From Ifrita kowaldi (lineage: Eukaryota; Chordata; Aves; Passeriformes; Cinclosomatidae), in assembly GCA_013398055.1 (NCBI GenBank), contig VZRS01002411.1, positions 379,529-443,528 on the forward strand: 64,000 bases of DNA, written 5' to 3'. A program made the position numbers and the translations under genes. Shown one piece after another: positions 36,301 through 51,300 of this stretch (position 1 is the first letter of the stretch; each line of letters opens with the position of its first letter). Below the pieces are notes generated by a model that made no database searches, was not told the origin of the DNA, and was given only the letters and a program-made list of their open reading frames with translations.

Positions 36301-39300
36301 TTCTAGATTACCTAATGGGAAGCCTGCAGGATCCATGACCCAAAGCACTGGAGCCCCTGTGAGGAGCAGGCTCCCACGCTGGAGCGGTCCGCAGCCGGCG
36401 CTCCCGGCAGAGGGCAGCAGCTGCTGCGCACAAGCCGGGGGAGCACCGAGAGCAACTCTGCATCTCCCGACTCCCTCGGCTCCATGGAGCATTACACAGC
36501 AGGCACGCTGTTGTCTGCGTTATTTATACCAGATCAAACTGCCACAATTACCAGTTTTCGAGGGAAAATTTAAAAGGGACGTGAAAAACGGGGACTGGGC
36601 AGAGGGTGATTTTTTTTCTAAGGTGCAATGAACACTGTTCTTCATGTGTGAACACACTAAAATGGGATGAGACTTATATTTGCACAATTGCGTGTATATA
36701 TATAGGGATTTTAAAACCAAGTTAATATATACATTTTATTTTAAAAGGTATCTGGTAAGCTTTCATTCACACATTTAACCCAATTAACAAATTAACTAAT
36801 TATGTTTTGCAAGAATCTAACACCACTGGTAGTGTTTTCCTCATTGTATAGATGGAGAGACTGGAAGAAAGAAATTAAAGGCCCCAAAGAATGGGAGAAG
36901 TCAATGTTAGCATTAAAATTTGGGCACTGTATGTCCCTATTCTGCCTGGTGCCTGTCCCAGCCTCCTGGGGCTACATTTTATGGGGCCTTAGAAAAGGTG
37001 GTATGATAAAAAACATTTTGATGAAAACCAAGGAGAGTCCTCCTGGCTGATTACACTTGGAGAAGCACATTCACAAGGCTCCATTCTAGTACTGCGTAAC
37101 TGCCTGATGCCCGTGACAAAGACCACGCTGCCATGTAAACCCTGGCGTGTCAGGTCTGAAAAACTGCTTCTCCTTTGCTTTAAAGCAACTAAAATAGATC
37201 AGTATCCTCTCATCCAGTTTTTTGTTGGTTTTCCACATGTTCACATAGCTAGTAAAGAAAAAAAGCAAAGTGTATGAATGTGATATTAACTAAGTTAGCT
37301 AAAACATGGGATTATCCTCAACTGGGAAACTATGATTTACAAATTGATGGACACAATAGCTTAGCAAGTCAACTGCATGTCATATCAGCATTGCATACAA
37401 TATATTCTCTGTATTTTATTTTTATAAACTTTAATGGACAATCAGTAATTACCAGTATCTGATGCATTATTTTAGACAGAAGTAACTCTTTATATTCTTG
37501 ACATGAAAAAGTTTGATGCTAACATATGAAACAAGAAAGGACATACTGTAATACCAGAAAGGTATCAATTCTAACTCCCAAGGTCTCCAGGTATTAATTA
37601 AAAAACAGCTACTACGAAAATTCTACTTAAGCTAGGAGATGTTACAAATACTATCAGGTTACCAGCTGCTGCTTTGCTATTTTCATCCCTTTTCATCCCT
37701 AGCTGACATCTCATGAAATTGCATGATATCAAAGTGGAAAATGTTTCAATATTTCCCCTTAGAATTTTGATTTTATTTCAACGGAAACGTCAATGAAATT
37801 GAAGAGGTTTTACAGGCTGTTCATATGAAATATTGTATTACAAAAATCACTAAGTAATTATCTGAGAAATTTCAAACACATTTCCTTAATCCTACACCAA
37901 GAAATGTAGATTTTTAGGTCTGGATATTTATCCCTTGGAATGCACTGTAACAGTTACCCAAGACCAGACTTAGAAGACAGATTGCAGCAACCAAGTGAAA
38001 GCAGAGTCACTTGAGTGATAAGCTATTTTGCCAACACAACAAAAGCATCTATCCTTTCACATGTTGATTCTTGCAAAACTTATTTTTTCTGGAACCCTTC
38101 AGGGTAATGGATAGCCAAAGGAATCAATTAACCAAGTTTTGAGTACAACGTTGTCCACTCATGCTGCAATGATTACCGACACCCATGTGAGCAGCAGTAT
38201 ACAACAGTTTCAGAAATCTCAAAAAATAATACTGCAACTCCAAGATAATACTGTAAGTTGTAAGTACTTCCATGATGTGGAAGCATGTGACCAGGCATGT
38301 CAAATTTGGAAGAAAGGTTGCTTGGTATGAGGGAAATGTCCTATACACGTCCTGTGAAACCCCCCTCAAATCCGAGGAAGTTATAAACCTTGGAAGAACT
38401 CAGTCTGAACTGACTACACAGATTGATTATAAACTGAGAAGTATTGCCTACTCCCAGAAGTATGAGGGGGATAAGAGCTGGTTATTCACTCAAGATGGAC
38501 TGAGCACATTCCCCTGCTAGCTGCTGAACTTGTTCACTGCATGTGCAGGGGCAGTGAGAGCTGCCAACAGACAGCAGGGACCCTGACTCCCTCACATCCC
38601 TATTTTCAGGCACTTTAAAACCAGGAAAGATCATGGGGTGCTTCAAGCTCCTGCATTTTAGAGATGGCTAAGCCTAAAAACTAGTATGTACCTCAAACAC
38701 AAAAACTACCTCCTAAAATGGCATCCAGTTTTGACCCAATACACAATAAAAGGGTGTGTCTGTGTCTGCTTAGATGTAAAAAAGACAAAACAAAACAAAC
38801 TCTCAAAAAAACCCCCAACCCTTTCCCCAAAATATCAGTTTTGGTAAGAAATAAATTGCACACAGCATTCTTGTCTTTATTGCTCCTCCCCCATACACAC
38901 AGTACTCTGTATTTACAGCAAGTTTGTATTAGCATTTATGTTATATTCAAAACTCCTGGGGAAAACACCTGTTATACTGGGCTTAGTACGAAAATGTGCT
39001 CATTAGAAATGCTACAAACAACAAACCTTCAGCAATATTTCTTTTTATATGTTAGTTAACTAACTTAGCCATCCATTTAACAAATACTTTCTTGAGATTG
39101 CATAATGCCACTTTTCTAGTAAGAACAGCATCTGCAAAACTCAACCCTTCCTATAAAGTCAGAGGGACTGGAGAATTCATTTCATTCCCATTCTTTAGTC
39201 ATCCACTGTATGCATCCAGAATCAGCTTCTCCTCTACCCTTTCTGGACTAAAATCTGACCAACAGTTCCACCCATCATCATATGCATGTGGGAATTTTAC

Positions 39301-42300
39301 TTGTTTGGTTTTTAATACTGACACATTCTTCTAGTGACATGGAATTTCTCTTGCCCTCCAACATTTATCAAAAATAAAAAGCTAGTAAGAGATCTCAGCC
39401 TAATTTTCCAGGACTCCAATGATACAAATTGTATTTGCAGGCTATTTTTAACATATATTAACTATTTACAGACTGAAAATTATTTCACCATTCTTTAGTG
39501 AAACAAAGATTTCACTCTGCTTCACCTAGAACACTTATTTTTTGCGAAACCTTTTCCTTTTTCCACATCATTATTAAAAGTTCATCCATCTCCAGCTAAG
39601 AATAAGCCAGTAGCATTCAGGTAATATAAAACATCAAAACTCCAATTTTATTTAAGAAGTCTTGTATCTGAATGGACATATTTGCCCATGATCTTTATTT
39701 TATAATTTTCCTGCACTTCATAACTAGTTGCCATTCATTCCATATTATTTGACTCTGTCTCAACAGTGACACAGGAAATACTTTTACTATCTTCCTCCTC
39801 AATGAGTCCTTCTTGGGTTTTTTCATGTTGCTCCTTTTGTTGTTGTTATTTACACTTCCCTTTCCAGTTAGTTACATTTCCCATTTGCTTTTGAAAACTA
39901 CTCTTCCTGAACACTCAAATATGCAACTTCACTGTTTGGAATAACTTTTGGTTTCATTAAATGTTAGAAAATTAAGATTGTTCCTACACAACACAAAATT
40001 CTAGATGAACTCATCACTGTAATCTCCCACCATATGACCTTGTACTGGATGTAGTACATTTTATGCTAGAAAATTATCATTTGCAATTTTCTGGCTAATT
40101 ACATTTCACCTTTTCCTGTTTTTCATCTACAGCATAACATACAACAGTGCATTTTCTTTATATGCTTTTTATAGCCAAGTGCTCAAGGAGCAATGCACCT
40201 CATGCTCCATTTGCAACAGATCCCTATGAGTACAATCCTTCTGGGTTTGTTAATTAGTAGACTGATATGTACTCAAGAACCTTGTATTAATTAACTTTAA
40301 GGCAGGTACCAGTACCTTCAGTGTTGCACACTGTTCTCCACCTCTTGCAGTCACTCTGTCTTTAAGTAGGCTCTAAGCACCCATTCTGTATTATTGTTTT
40401 ATGAATTGTCCCACAAGGTTTCAATAATAGCAATTATCTCTCATTTTTCCCCATTAATGAGAACTTCCCATTTATCATGCTTGTCACCACATCTTAAAAC
40501 TGATACAAAACCAACTGCAAATCTTGGTTTCAATTCTGTTAGAAGTTTAATGAGCTCCAACAACACCAGCTTTAAATTTCATTTATCTACCTGGAGGCTT
40601 TGCTTGAGCTGTCCATTAAGCTCCACCCTGGTTGCAACAGGCTCCAGTGAAGATGACTTCCTGTCCCATGTCCCTTCATACAATCTGCCTTCCCATAGGA
40701 TTTTGTCCCCATGTCCTGCACAAGGAAACCTGCAGATTCATTCCATGCAAATACAAAAAATTCCCCTCCAGTATTTTCTTTTGCCCATCTAGCTTTTCAT
40801 TATGTCTTTTTCAGCTTTCTACTTCCCCCTTTTTAATAGTAGCACTTATGATGCCTGTCAACTTGCCTACCATTTGGCTTCACAAGAAGCAGCAAATACC
40901 TTGTTGCTATGTCCCCTACAGATTTCTGCTTTATACCTCCACAAATCATTCCCACTGTTAGCCAGCTTACTGGAATATATATAAATGACTTTATACTTCC
41001 TGTCATGTTGAATGTCTCCTCATTTTGGGTTATTTTTTGCTATAAACCACCAGTGCACTCTTCTGGATCCTGCCTATGTCTTCTGTGACATGAGTGGGAG
41101 CAATTTCCCACTCTGACTGTTTAAAAAAGACACTGCATGTTTAAGTTTTTCCATCAAAATTTAAAAGAATTCATGAAAAAAACGACCATGGTTTCATGGC
41201 TTGACAGCTGAATTTTTCCTTTTTTGAATTTTGCCTTTTAGCAGATTTTAATGGCAGCAGGGCAGGCAAGGTCCTAAATGCAGCTTATGCCAAGGGAAAT
41301 TTTCTACCATTGCTATGAATCACTGCAAAAGTTAACAGTCATGAAAAAATCACAGTGGAGGCAACTCTGGCCATTCATCCAAATTTAATGGACAATTCTG
41401 AAGTTCATGACTATACTTTTCTACCTATGAAGGGAGCACACTGATACTCCTTACTAACATGCTGATGTAATATTTATGAAGATACATCAGTGATCTGAAG
41501 AGAAAAATCAGTGATGACTGAGGAAGTTGTCAAAAGAAAACCATTTACTGTGTGCCACATTGTTTTCATTTTAAGCATGTGATTTTGCTGTAAGAGATTA
41601 CCATAACACATCTGCAGAAGGCATCTGAGTTGACACAGCAAGGCTTCCTAAGGCCTGGGTGATCCATGTAAGAACAATACTGTTAAACAATGGTTAACAT
41701 TTCATAAGGATTCTCTTTACTTGCTCTGAGTGCAAACCAAGCCACTCAGCTCCATTATGCCAAGATGATCTGAACCCCAAATAATTCTCATCCAGAATGA
41801 GAACCTTCAGGTCACTGATGTGAGCTAACCAGAGCACTTCTACTTAGAAGCAACTTATCATCCCAATTAAGTACATAAGGCATTTACTGGACTAAAGAAT
41901 TGTACCAGTATTTGCTGACAGCATAGCTTCCAATACTTTAAGAGGCACAAGGCAGAAAAGTCTCAAAACCTCTAGTGAAAAGCAAGCTATTCAACCCATA
42001 CACACCTCCACTCTTACAAACGGCTTATTGGTGGTTTTCTCTGAAACTGAAAACCAACAGTCTAAAACCTACAGACTGAAACACAACCAGTGAAATTTTT
42101 GTCCAAATAGTTATCAACTTGGTAGCTGCAAGAAGTGAAAGCATAATGTTATCACCAAAAGACAGGTCACCATCCTGAATCCAAAGTGCTATTGGCCCAG
42201 TTTAGTGTTGTGATCATTTAACGATAACTTCAGACATCAGTACAGTGATCACTGAAGTACAATGCAACTCCTGGGGAATTGTCTTCCAACCCACTGGAGG

Positions 42301-45300
42301 TCAAATACAAGGAGAACTTTTCAAGATTCACATCTCACATGTTTAAGCAGAGAATGTGGCAGCATTTAACAAAATCTGGCATATTTTGAGAAGGCCTGGG
42401 ATTACACATTCCCTGTACATGCAGTTGAAACCAAAGCATGGCACGGCAGTGTTACCCTAGTGGTGCCAGGATCACTACTCCTTTGCTTGAGTATCAAACT
42501 GAAACCCCAGATTATAAAAACAACATTTGACTGCTATTTACAGATTGATATGTTACCACCACTCATACACCAGCAGTGATGCTAGGCCAGGCATATATTA
42601 TAGTAGGATTTTTGAAGACAATCTGTGGTACACCTAAGAGTGAATTTACTATATCATTAAAAAGAAAATTAGTATGGTTCTTTTTAGGAAGGGGTGTTTT
42701 TCCCATTAAGTTCAAACTATTTCTGTTAATCAAGATTTTTTAAAAAGGCCTCTTTAATTCACTGCAACTTGGGAAAATAGCAGGTTTGTGTGGTTTGCTT
42801 TTTTTTTTTTTAACTGTGAAAATTCTGAGCATTAACTGATCTAGATTGGACTGGGTACTCACTCTGTCGCACAGCTCTTCAAATGTGAAGTCTGCAATGG
42901 TTCCACACGCTTTATTCAGCCTCAGCTCTCTGCCTTGCACTTTTAGAATCCTTGGTCTAGTTACTATGGGAACATGAACAAAGACTCAATCTTCTCTGGA
43001 TAATTACTATAAAATTCATCTCTTACAGATAGGAAATGCATAGCTTCATGAATAATAGCACATGATTCAACACATAAATTAGACAAAATGCTGATACAAT
43101 GACTGCCACTTGAGTGTGGCATCAACCCATATACAGCAATGGAACTTATTAATTGGTCAGTGGAGATTGGGCATTGTGTTCTAAATGTATTCTCTTTCAA
43201 GAGAAATTAACTTACGTACAATCATTTTGTTTCTGAGCCAGCTCATCAAACAACTTATCCATGACAGCCTCCACATCAGCTTCACTTGTGCTACAGTGAA
43301 AAGAATAATAGAATATGAAATTAATAACACTTGAAGCCAACATCAAACAGCTGCCTGAGCCTGCTTAGCTTTTTGCCCATAAAAAAAAGAGAACAGGATG
43401 TTATGCTCTAAATACAAACATTACATTTAGAATACACTTAAAAGTAGAGAATATTAACTCTCAGGTAGATGATTCTGCCTTATTTGCATACACTGAAAGA
43501 CTTCTGTGTTTTGAGCTGTTTCCAGTAATGAGGCAGTACAGGCAGAGCAGATCCATTAACACTATGTGTACACAATGAGAAAAAAGGCTTCTGGCTCTAT
43601 CTTGCATGCAAAATAAGAGCAAATAGACAAGGCAAGGCAAGGCAGTCAAGCACCTAAAGAAGTATCCTTTGAGATTTCTGAGAGGGGACCTTGTGAAATT
43701 AAATGTTGAAGCAGATTTTTTTTTTTTTTTTGGGTGGATGGGGGAGGCTGTGTCAAGTCAACCGATTGTATTGATCAAACAATTTGCAAAATTAAACTGT
43801 GAAATTAAAAATACCAGTATGATCTCTGCATTAGCAGTTTTAGCAGTTTCCCAACCTCTGTTCCTAATACTACATGGGAAAAAATCAACCACAGATGGTG
43901 AAAATGCAAAATATCTGTGCTGATAGCTAAAGTAAATTTTACATTCATCCTCTGGGCCACAAGAATTAAAAAATCAGTCCAATTAGAGAACTTTTTTAAA
44001 TCACTGAATAGGTTAGAGAGCCAACCTTTCAATGTTTTATTCTTAAAGATGAATAGATAGATAAGATTTCTAGCTGAGACTAGTAAATTAATGTTATGGT
44101 AGACAACAAACTAGAACTAGGATATATAATGTTTCACTGAAGTTTGTGGAAACTCTTCCGGTGTGAAAAGTCCTATTTTATAGATCTTGATGCACTCAAG
44201 TCACACTGCTTCACACAGTTCTAGACATCCTCTTAACTGACAAATGAAGATCAGCTTGTTAAACAAATACTCTCCTGTTCGTTATAAGCACCTTAAAAAT
44301 GTTAACAGCAGAACTGAGTAACTAACTGAGTAACTACTTTTTAGCGAAAGCTTAACAATAACAAACTTTTTAGATAAAAGAATTTGGGAAGAAAATAAAA
44401 AACCTCCACAAATTTATAAAAGCGCCATTTCAAAGACTTTAAAAACCTTTTCTGGCTAGGAGGTTACATAAAATTCTAGAAGTTTCTCTCAACATTGATA
44501 TTGGTGTGATGCTTTCCTCTGGCAAAATGATAAATGAAAAAGAACAGACAACACCAGAAAAAAAAGGCCATAAAAGGGGGTAAAGAGTGTATGTGTATAT
44601 ATACATGTGGGTGTGTGTATGTGTGTGTTTGTCAGAAAGTATATGCATGTGCATGCCTCTCAGTATCAGACATTTTGATGGAAAGGCCACCAGAAGAAAT
44701 AGGTGAATATGATGCTAAGGTGGGTATTTGTACCTAATTGCCAAGAAAATTTGTTTTGAAAATAAACACCTGAGACCAATGAAGTTGCTTTCATCAGGCA
44801 TCTTGTAATTGTTACACTGATTGGTCTCAAATGAGTATGAAACAGCTTTAAGTAACCCTCAGTTACATATTTTAAATGAAGACAAGACTACACAAAATAT
44901 GAAGCATCAAGAGGATTCTTGGCAATGATACTATAGCCATTAATATACATGTTGGACAAGAACATTCGCTTTGGGGGGCAAGACTGCTAATTAAATTTCA
45001 AAAATCTGTAGCAAAATACTGTACAGTATCTAATTTTAAAACAAACCAAAGGAATCCCCACATACTAAACTAGTTCTACAGGGTTGAAAGCTCCGATGAA
45101 CCAGTTTGAATAGAAGAATGAATGAGATTCCTTCAAAAGAAGAAAGGACAAGGAAATAAGTACCTAATTCCATTGGCAGCTATGGGGATTTTTTAATAAT
45201 TTTTCCCCCCACTGCTTCCAAATGATTTACACATCAAGTTCTGAGGGCAACCAACATCCTTCCAGTAAGAGAACACAAAACAGAATTATTGCCAATCTCT

Positions 45301-48300
45301 GCCATTCACTTGGTCTCAAGTTTTACAGCAGAACACAATGAATAATTTTGGCTGGGTACTACTCCTGGAACTTGTTTGTATTGCTTCTCCTCTGAGAGCT
45401 GATGACACAGGCACCATGTTTAGCCTATTACCTGCTAGAAACCACAAACATACTTTTCCTTTCTTCAGAGTACGGACAGTGAGAAAAGAATATGGCAGGT
45501 GCTCTCCACAAGTGTCCAACAGAGTCACAGAGGGCAGCAGGCACAGGAAGCAGCACCAAGGCAGGGAGAGCAGCAATCAGAACAAGGGCCATGATGAGCA
45601 ACACACGGGTATCAGTGGTGGCTTCAGAAAGTACTTCTGAGCAGACATGGCAAAGCGCAGAGAAAGCGAAGCCAGGCAAGAATACAGAACAAGAGCTACT
45701 TTTCTCAAGTCCGTACAGTCACAGTTTAAGGATACAAAACCTGCATTGGACCTGTTTTCCATATATGAAATTCGGTCATTTCCTTTCAGAAGCAGGAAGA
45801 GTTACCAGTTGCAATTCTACCAAGCAGTAATCCTCCTTCCAGACAAATCACTACAACACCTAACTTCATTAAAAAGTAGCATGGACATACTTGGTTTCAA
45901 ACACCTGTTACAGAGATGAAATTACCCCAACCTTTCTTAATGGGAACATGATTTTTAAATCAGTATTTTAAAGGTACAACCGTTATACATCTGATACTAA
46001 GCTATTGTAGTCTGCTTTGTTCAGGTTGTCACTGATGAAATAATATTACAAGAGAAAATACAAGACAGAAAAATGTTTGCACTGCAAAGGTTTCAAAGTA
46101 TTAAAGAGGATGTTCCTATTAGGCAGATTTATGCTGCAACCATAAACACAACTGTGAATATATTTTAAAATATATTGATTTGCAAATACAAAGTGCTAAA
46201 GAAATTTTGTCATGATAAACAGAAACAATCTGTCAAAACAGAAGGGTGTTGGGTTTTTTAATCCACAGCATTGGAAACACCCAAAATTAAATGAATCCTT
46301 GTCATTGGACTTCTATAAATACTTAATTACTTAAATACAATAAGGATGTTCTTCTATTATAAGAGAATTGTGCAATCTCTTACAAGAGGATATTCATTAC
46401 TTTCTAACCATCTGTCACTTCAGTTCTCCAAACACCACACCTCCCCAAAAAATCTAATTAGTTTTTATTCAGTCACACATTATAAATGATGCTAGTGTGG
46501 ATACTGAAAATGTAGTTTAATGAAGTTAATATCAAGGCATAATGGAAGGCGGTTTGCTGAACAAAATGGACCAGAAGGCAAAGAAAGGAAAAGTCACACC
46601 CTGCTAATTCTACTATGCATTTTTCATTTCCCATTGACTAGGAAATTATTGGCTAATAAGAAGGAAAAAGAGAGCAAATACAACATCATAGATAAACTTA
46701 CAGGTAGTAAAGTTTTCCCGCAGCTGGAAGCACTCGTTTCCTGTAGTCTATTCCAGAATCAAGCTGGACTGTGCTGCAGTATTTCTACAGAGACCAAAAA
46801 AAAAAAAAAAAGCTTTCCTCGAGCCAAAGCTGTATTTATTATTGTCTGTGATACAGAGAAGACACACTGCTGAGATAAATCATCAGCATGAATATCACCT
46901 GCAAAACTAAAATTCAAGATCTAAAAGATGAAGTCTCATTCGCAATTATTAAAGCAAAGAAATAAGCTGAAAATCATTCACATATTCAAAACAAAAAAGG
47001 CTATCACAAGGCCATCAACTAAAAAAGTTAATATAGATTAGAAGCACACGAATGAAATGAGGGTGGATATTACTCATTCTCTCTAGGCACTGCTTTGTTG
47101 CAAAAATAATTATTTCCACATTAAAATATATATGTTTCGAAATACAAAATTTAGAGCACTAGAAGTTTAACAGAACACAACCAAATTCTAGCAACAAGTG
47201 AAACTACTTCTATTTTATAAGCTAAAAATAATTTTATCTTTTCCTTCTACTAAGAATAGTAAAGATTTCATTATACAAATATCAAATATATGAACCACAA
47301 CAAATTTTGCTGCAAAATGGAGAAGGGGGGAATAAACAAAGTTCTATATCAAAAAGATTTTATTTCGTTTTTGCAATGTCTGAATTAACTCAGAAAAGGA
47401 TCTTTTTTGTTCCTCTTTAAACAACCTGTAAGATTCTAAGTGTGATACAGATGTCCCTGAGTAGCTACAATAATTGCTTCTGTTAGAAAACTCAAACCCA
47501 GCTGTACTAAAGGGTGCTTTTTTTGATTCAAGGCCTGAGGCTGAGAGCAGAATTCTCACTAGTATCAGTGGGATCAAGATTTTACCCTCCCAGCAAAGGG
47601 AATAGCTCTGCTTATCTGTTATGACTACTTCCAACACACACAACTTCTGGCTGTTATATATAGCAAGAAGCAAAAGAAGCTATAGAAGAAAGAGAGGAAA
47701 AGTTTTAGTATTTTAGAAAATATGACTCTATCAACAATTTAATTAAAGCAATAAAACTTTTTTTTATGTAATTCAACACCACTAAAATTCTTCAGTTTGC
47801 TAGAATCCACTAAATCAGTCTGCTTCTTCACTACACCATGAACTATTAGTTTGTCTTTCATATTCTTGTTAAGCGTTTCATATTCTGCATGTTCGAATTT
47901 TTCAAAGGCTCCTTGAGGCCATTCAAATAACAAAATTGGAAATGTCAAACCTCATTCATAGCAACTACATTGCAGGGAAAAAATTTAGAAGAACTATCAT
48001 CACTGATTTAAGGAACAATGGCCCTTTTGAACAAATGCATTGCATAGGACACATAGATCACAAATATCTGCAGGAATTACTGTGATGACTCACTGCACTA
48101 ATTTATTGCCCTTGGCTATTAGTGAAGGCTCTATACCTATTTTAAACCTCCAACTTCTCTGCAAAGACATACAGCTGAAGAAAGAAGGTGAAAAAAATCA
48201 TCCTGAAAGCACAAAATCCCAGGAAAATCCATGTATCTTTAATTCCAGTAAGTGAAAAAGCCATGCTAATCAAATCATTATCTTGGGCTAAGGCTACTGC

Positions 48301-51300
48301 AAACACAATAGCATTGGTGCTACAATATTATTATAATCTATTCCCTTTCTTTTCGTGAGAGCTCACAAAGAAAGAGAATAACAGAGCAGAAGAAAAAAGT
48401 TCCAGAGGCATGTAATAATATGCACAAGGGAGGGAGGATGTTTAAGCTTTTCTTCAGCATCAGTCTGGCAGCCAAGGCTAGAGGGAAGATTACTGAAATT
48501 TCACAGCAGAGCTAGTGCACTTAGCTTTTCTTTGCCAGCATCTTTCCACCTAATGGTATATTTTTCCAAAGTAGTAGATTAGCTTAAATAATATTTTCTT
48601 TACGTTAGTAAGGGAAAAACCCTGGAGATTACTACTACAGCTTTGAGGACTATGAGATTACTTAGATTAACTTCAGATACTTGCATATATAGTAATGCTG
48701 TTAATCATTATGGTTTGTTTTATCCTGGAAACAAGAGATGGGCAATTTTACATGAATTCAGCCTCATCTTTTTCGCCTTCAAGTCAGATTTATAAACTCT
48801 ACTGCTGCCTCAGGGTGTTGTGTTGCACACAGTGGAAAGTGAACACAGAATCACATATACTTGAGAGTATTCCATGGTTATGGTAGGGCTGAAAGAGAAA
48901 AAGCACACCTGAACACTGTAGCTGGTGTAAATTTGTTCCCTGATATTTATAGTAGTGCAGGAGGCTCAGCTGCTTATGACAAGCAGGTGCCCTGTGCACT
49001 CAGATACAGACTTATACTGGGCTATATTATGCAGGTCATTGCAGCTTGATGAAACAGAAATGGGTGCCCAGTGCTACCCTGTTTTAGTCCACTTGTGTTC
49101 CACTTACAAACTCATCACTCCTGAAATGCAGTGCCAGCCTTTGATGACTCCATGATTTATCATTACACTGAATGAGTTTTGGAGGTAAGAACCATGGAGC
49201 TGAAGATGTAAATATTACCAATACAGCTACAAAGAAGACTTTTTTTTTTTTGCCTTCCTTCTCTTTTCTCTGTCTTTAAAGTAATTAGTATTATCATGAT
49301 TCAGAAAAAAACACTATCACTAGTGACTCTAGTTAAAAAGAGCTTGTGTGTTCAAAAAATTATTTATGTTTTTGGGCCCCTTCTAAGCTACAAACATTGC
49401 CTAACAGAGATATTTCTTTCCCTATAAACTTTGCTTGTATGTCTGTAAAGATGTACTATTTTTGATTCTAATATGATATAACATGATATAGTTTATTTCA
49501 GAAAAACCTGTTAGATACAGGACCTTTCAGCCAGAAAGGCAATAGCAGAATCGTGTTCAGAGATCTATAAAATATAATACAGTCCTAGTGAATATTTTGC
49601 TTCCTTAGGAGGCAAAAGTCACATATAAACAAAATGAAAAAACAGAATTCTGATGTACAGCAGTTTACTGTAATACACAATGTAAGCAAAAAAGCAGGGG
49701 ACAGCTAACAGGAACTGAGAATACTTAGTCCTTTTGAAAACATTTGGCATTTTACTCTTTGGATGTTCCTAATTAATTGACAGGTTTGGCCTCTCCAGAC
49801 TGATGGTCAGTTCAGGAAGGTAATCTGTCCATTTAGAGATCATATTCTAAATACAAATAAAAGAGCCACAGGAATTTCCTAGCCCTTCTACAGGTTCAGG
49901 TGTCTATCCATGCTTGTTGCTAATTATTTACACTGAGACACTTCAAAGCTCACCCACATCTGTTGTATTAAGACACTGTATGAATATACATAAAATGAAC
50001 AGCTCCTGCCATTAAACTCAAACATCAAAATCTGCATCACAACATGCTCTCAGAAAACAGTCCTTTAAGACATGATTCCTGCAGTTAGATTATAAGCTTT
50101 GCAGGGTAGGAACAACCTTTCCTTATGTGAATATATGATGAGTACAGACCCATAGGTGCTAATGGAAAATAACATAACAAAAAAACCCCCAACCCCCCAA
50201 ACAGAAGTGGGCAGTGCTATTCACACAAACTGACCTCTGCATAGCAGAGGAGAAGAAAGGTGTGTGAGCAGCAGCAGCGAGCCGAAGGGCAGCAGTAGGA
50301 GGATTGCTTGCACTGCCAGACAATAACAACACCATTTCTTCTCCGAGTTTAGAATGTACCCTTGGAGATAGTTCTAAAGGGAGATGCAGCACATGGTCAC
50401 CTTTGCTCAGTCAGAAAGGTCACAGAGAAGTTATGTGCTGAGCAGAGATCCAAAAGTTTTTCCTTTTAGGGTTTCCTTTGTCAACAAGGGTACCCAGCAT
50501 AGTTCTTTGTTTCTACACACATAAACATTCAGTTATCTGCTGCACAGGAAGGCAGAGGGAAAAATATTCATATTTATAAATATTTTTTTAAAGATAAATG
50601 CTTTAAATGTTAAAAAGACAGCACATAATCAGAACATGTAACAAATAAAATAAAGCACACCAAAAAATGTAGATGTCCAAGCTAAACATTTAGAATACTA
50701 GATTTACAAAAAGGAAAACCAGATACATGGTTGCACGGTATGGCAGAACAAATCCTGCTCCCAAGTATAAGAATGAAATACTGCACATCAGAGAGGGTGC
50801 CTATGTGAGTATCACCATGCATCTTGTCTGCCCTTCACAGGTATCAGCACCATTATTCTCCTGCATCATGGTACTAATAAAATCAGTACTATAATTTTAA
50901 AATCCTGGAAGTTTGGGGAGGGATGGAAAGATAGGCTTCTCTACTTTTTCCCTTTCAGCTTCTTACAGCATGGGGAAAAGCCCTACAAAGACTACATATA
51001 AAAGTTCTACTTTCTCCATCTTTGGACTACCTCATCCAGCACTGGACTGATTAAACCTATGGATGTGATTGCATTCTCACACTCACTAATCACCATGGAA
51101 TCCTAATCAACAGCCAAAGAACTAACTGGAGTGCTCAGGTCATTAGCACTTAATTGTGAAACCCATAACTATAACAATTGGTTCCCATTTCTTAAGATGG
51201 AGTTTTAAATTTTCAAATTTTATTTTGGGCTAAACTTCTTCTGAAATTAATACTTAATATTGAAGCTACAGTCAGTCTAGTGGAACCATCCACAGTTTCC

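Larger units (their letters stand above)
30014..42862 (-). other. AFG1L: AFG1L intron, 12.8 kb
   Basis: This is a long AT-rich intron. It contains a short inverted CR1 tail (34732-34793), a TTTA microsatellite (about 35001-35026) and a GC-rich islet (36345-36490). No other gene is recognised on either strand. Open frames reach only 132 codons (40394-40792, plus strand) and resemble nothing known. Confidence 0.85.

Noticed and set aside
40394..40961. Plus-strand frames of 132 and 109 codons in the AFG1L intron
   Set aside because: They overlap each other in different frames, have no recognisable domain and lie inside a large AT-rich intron.
46520..46873. 117-codon plus-strand frame
   Set aside because: It is antisense to a secure AFG1L exon (46702-46784) and its surrounding intron.
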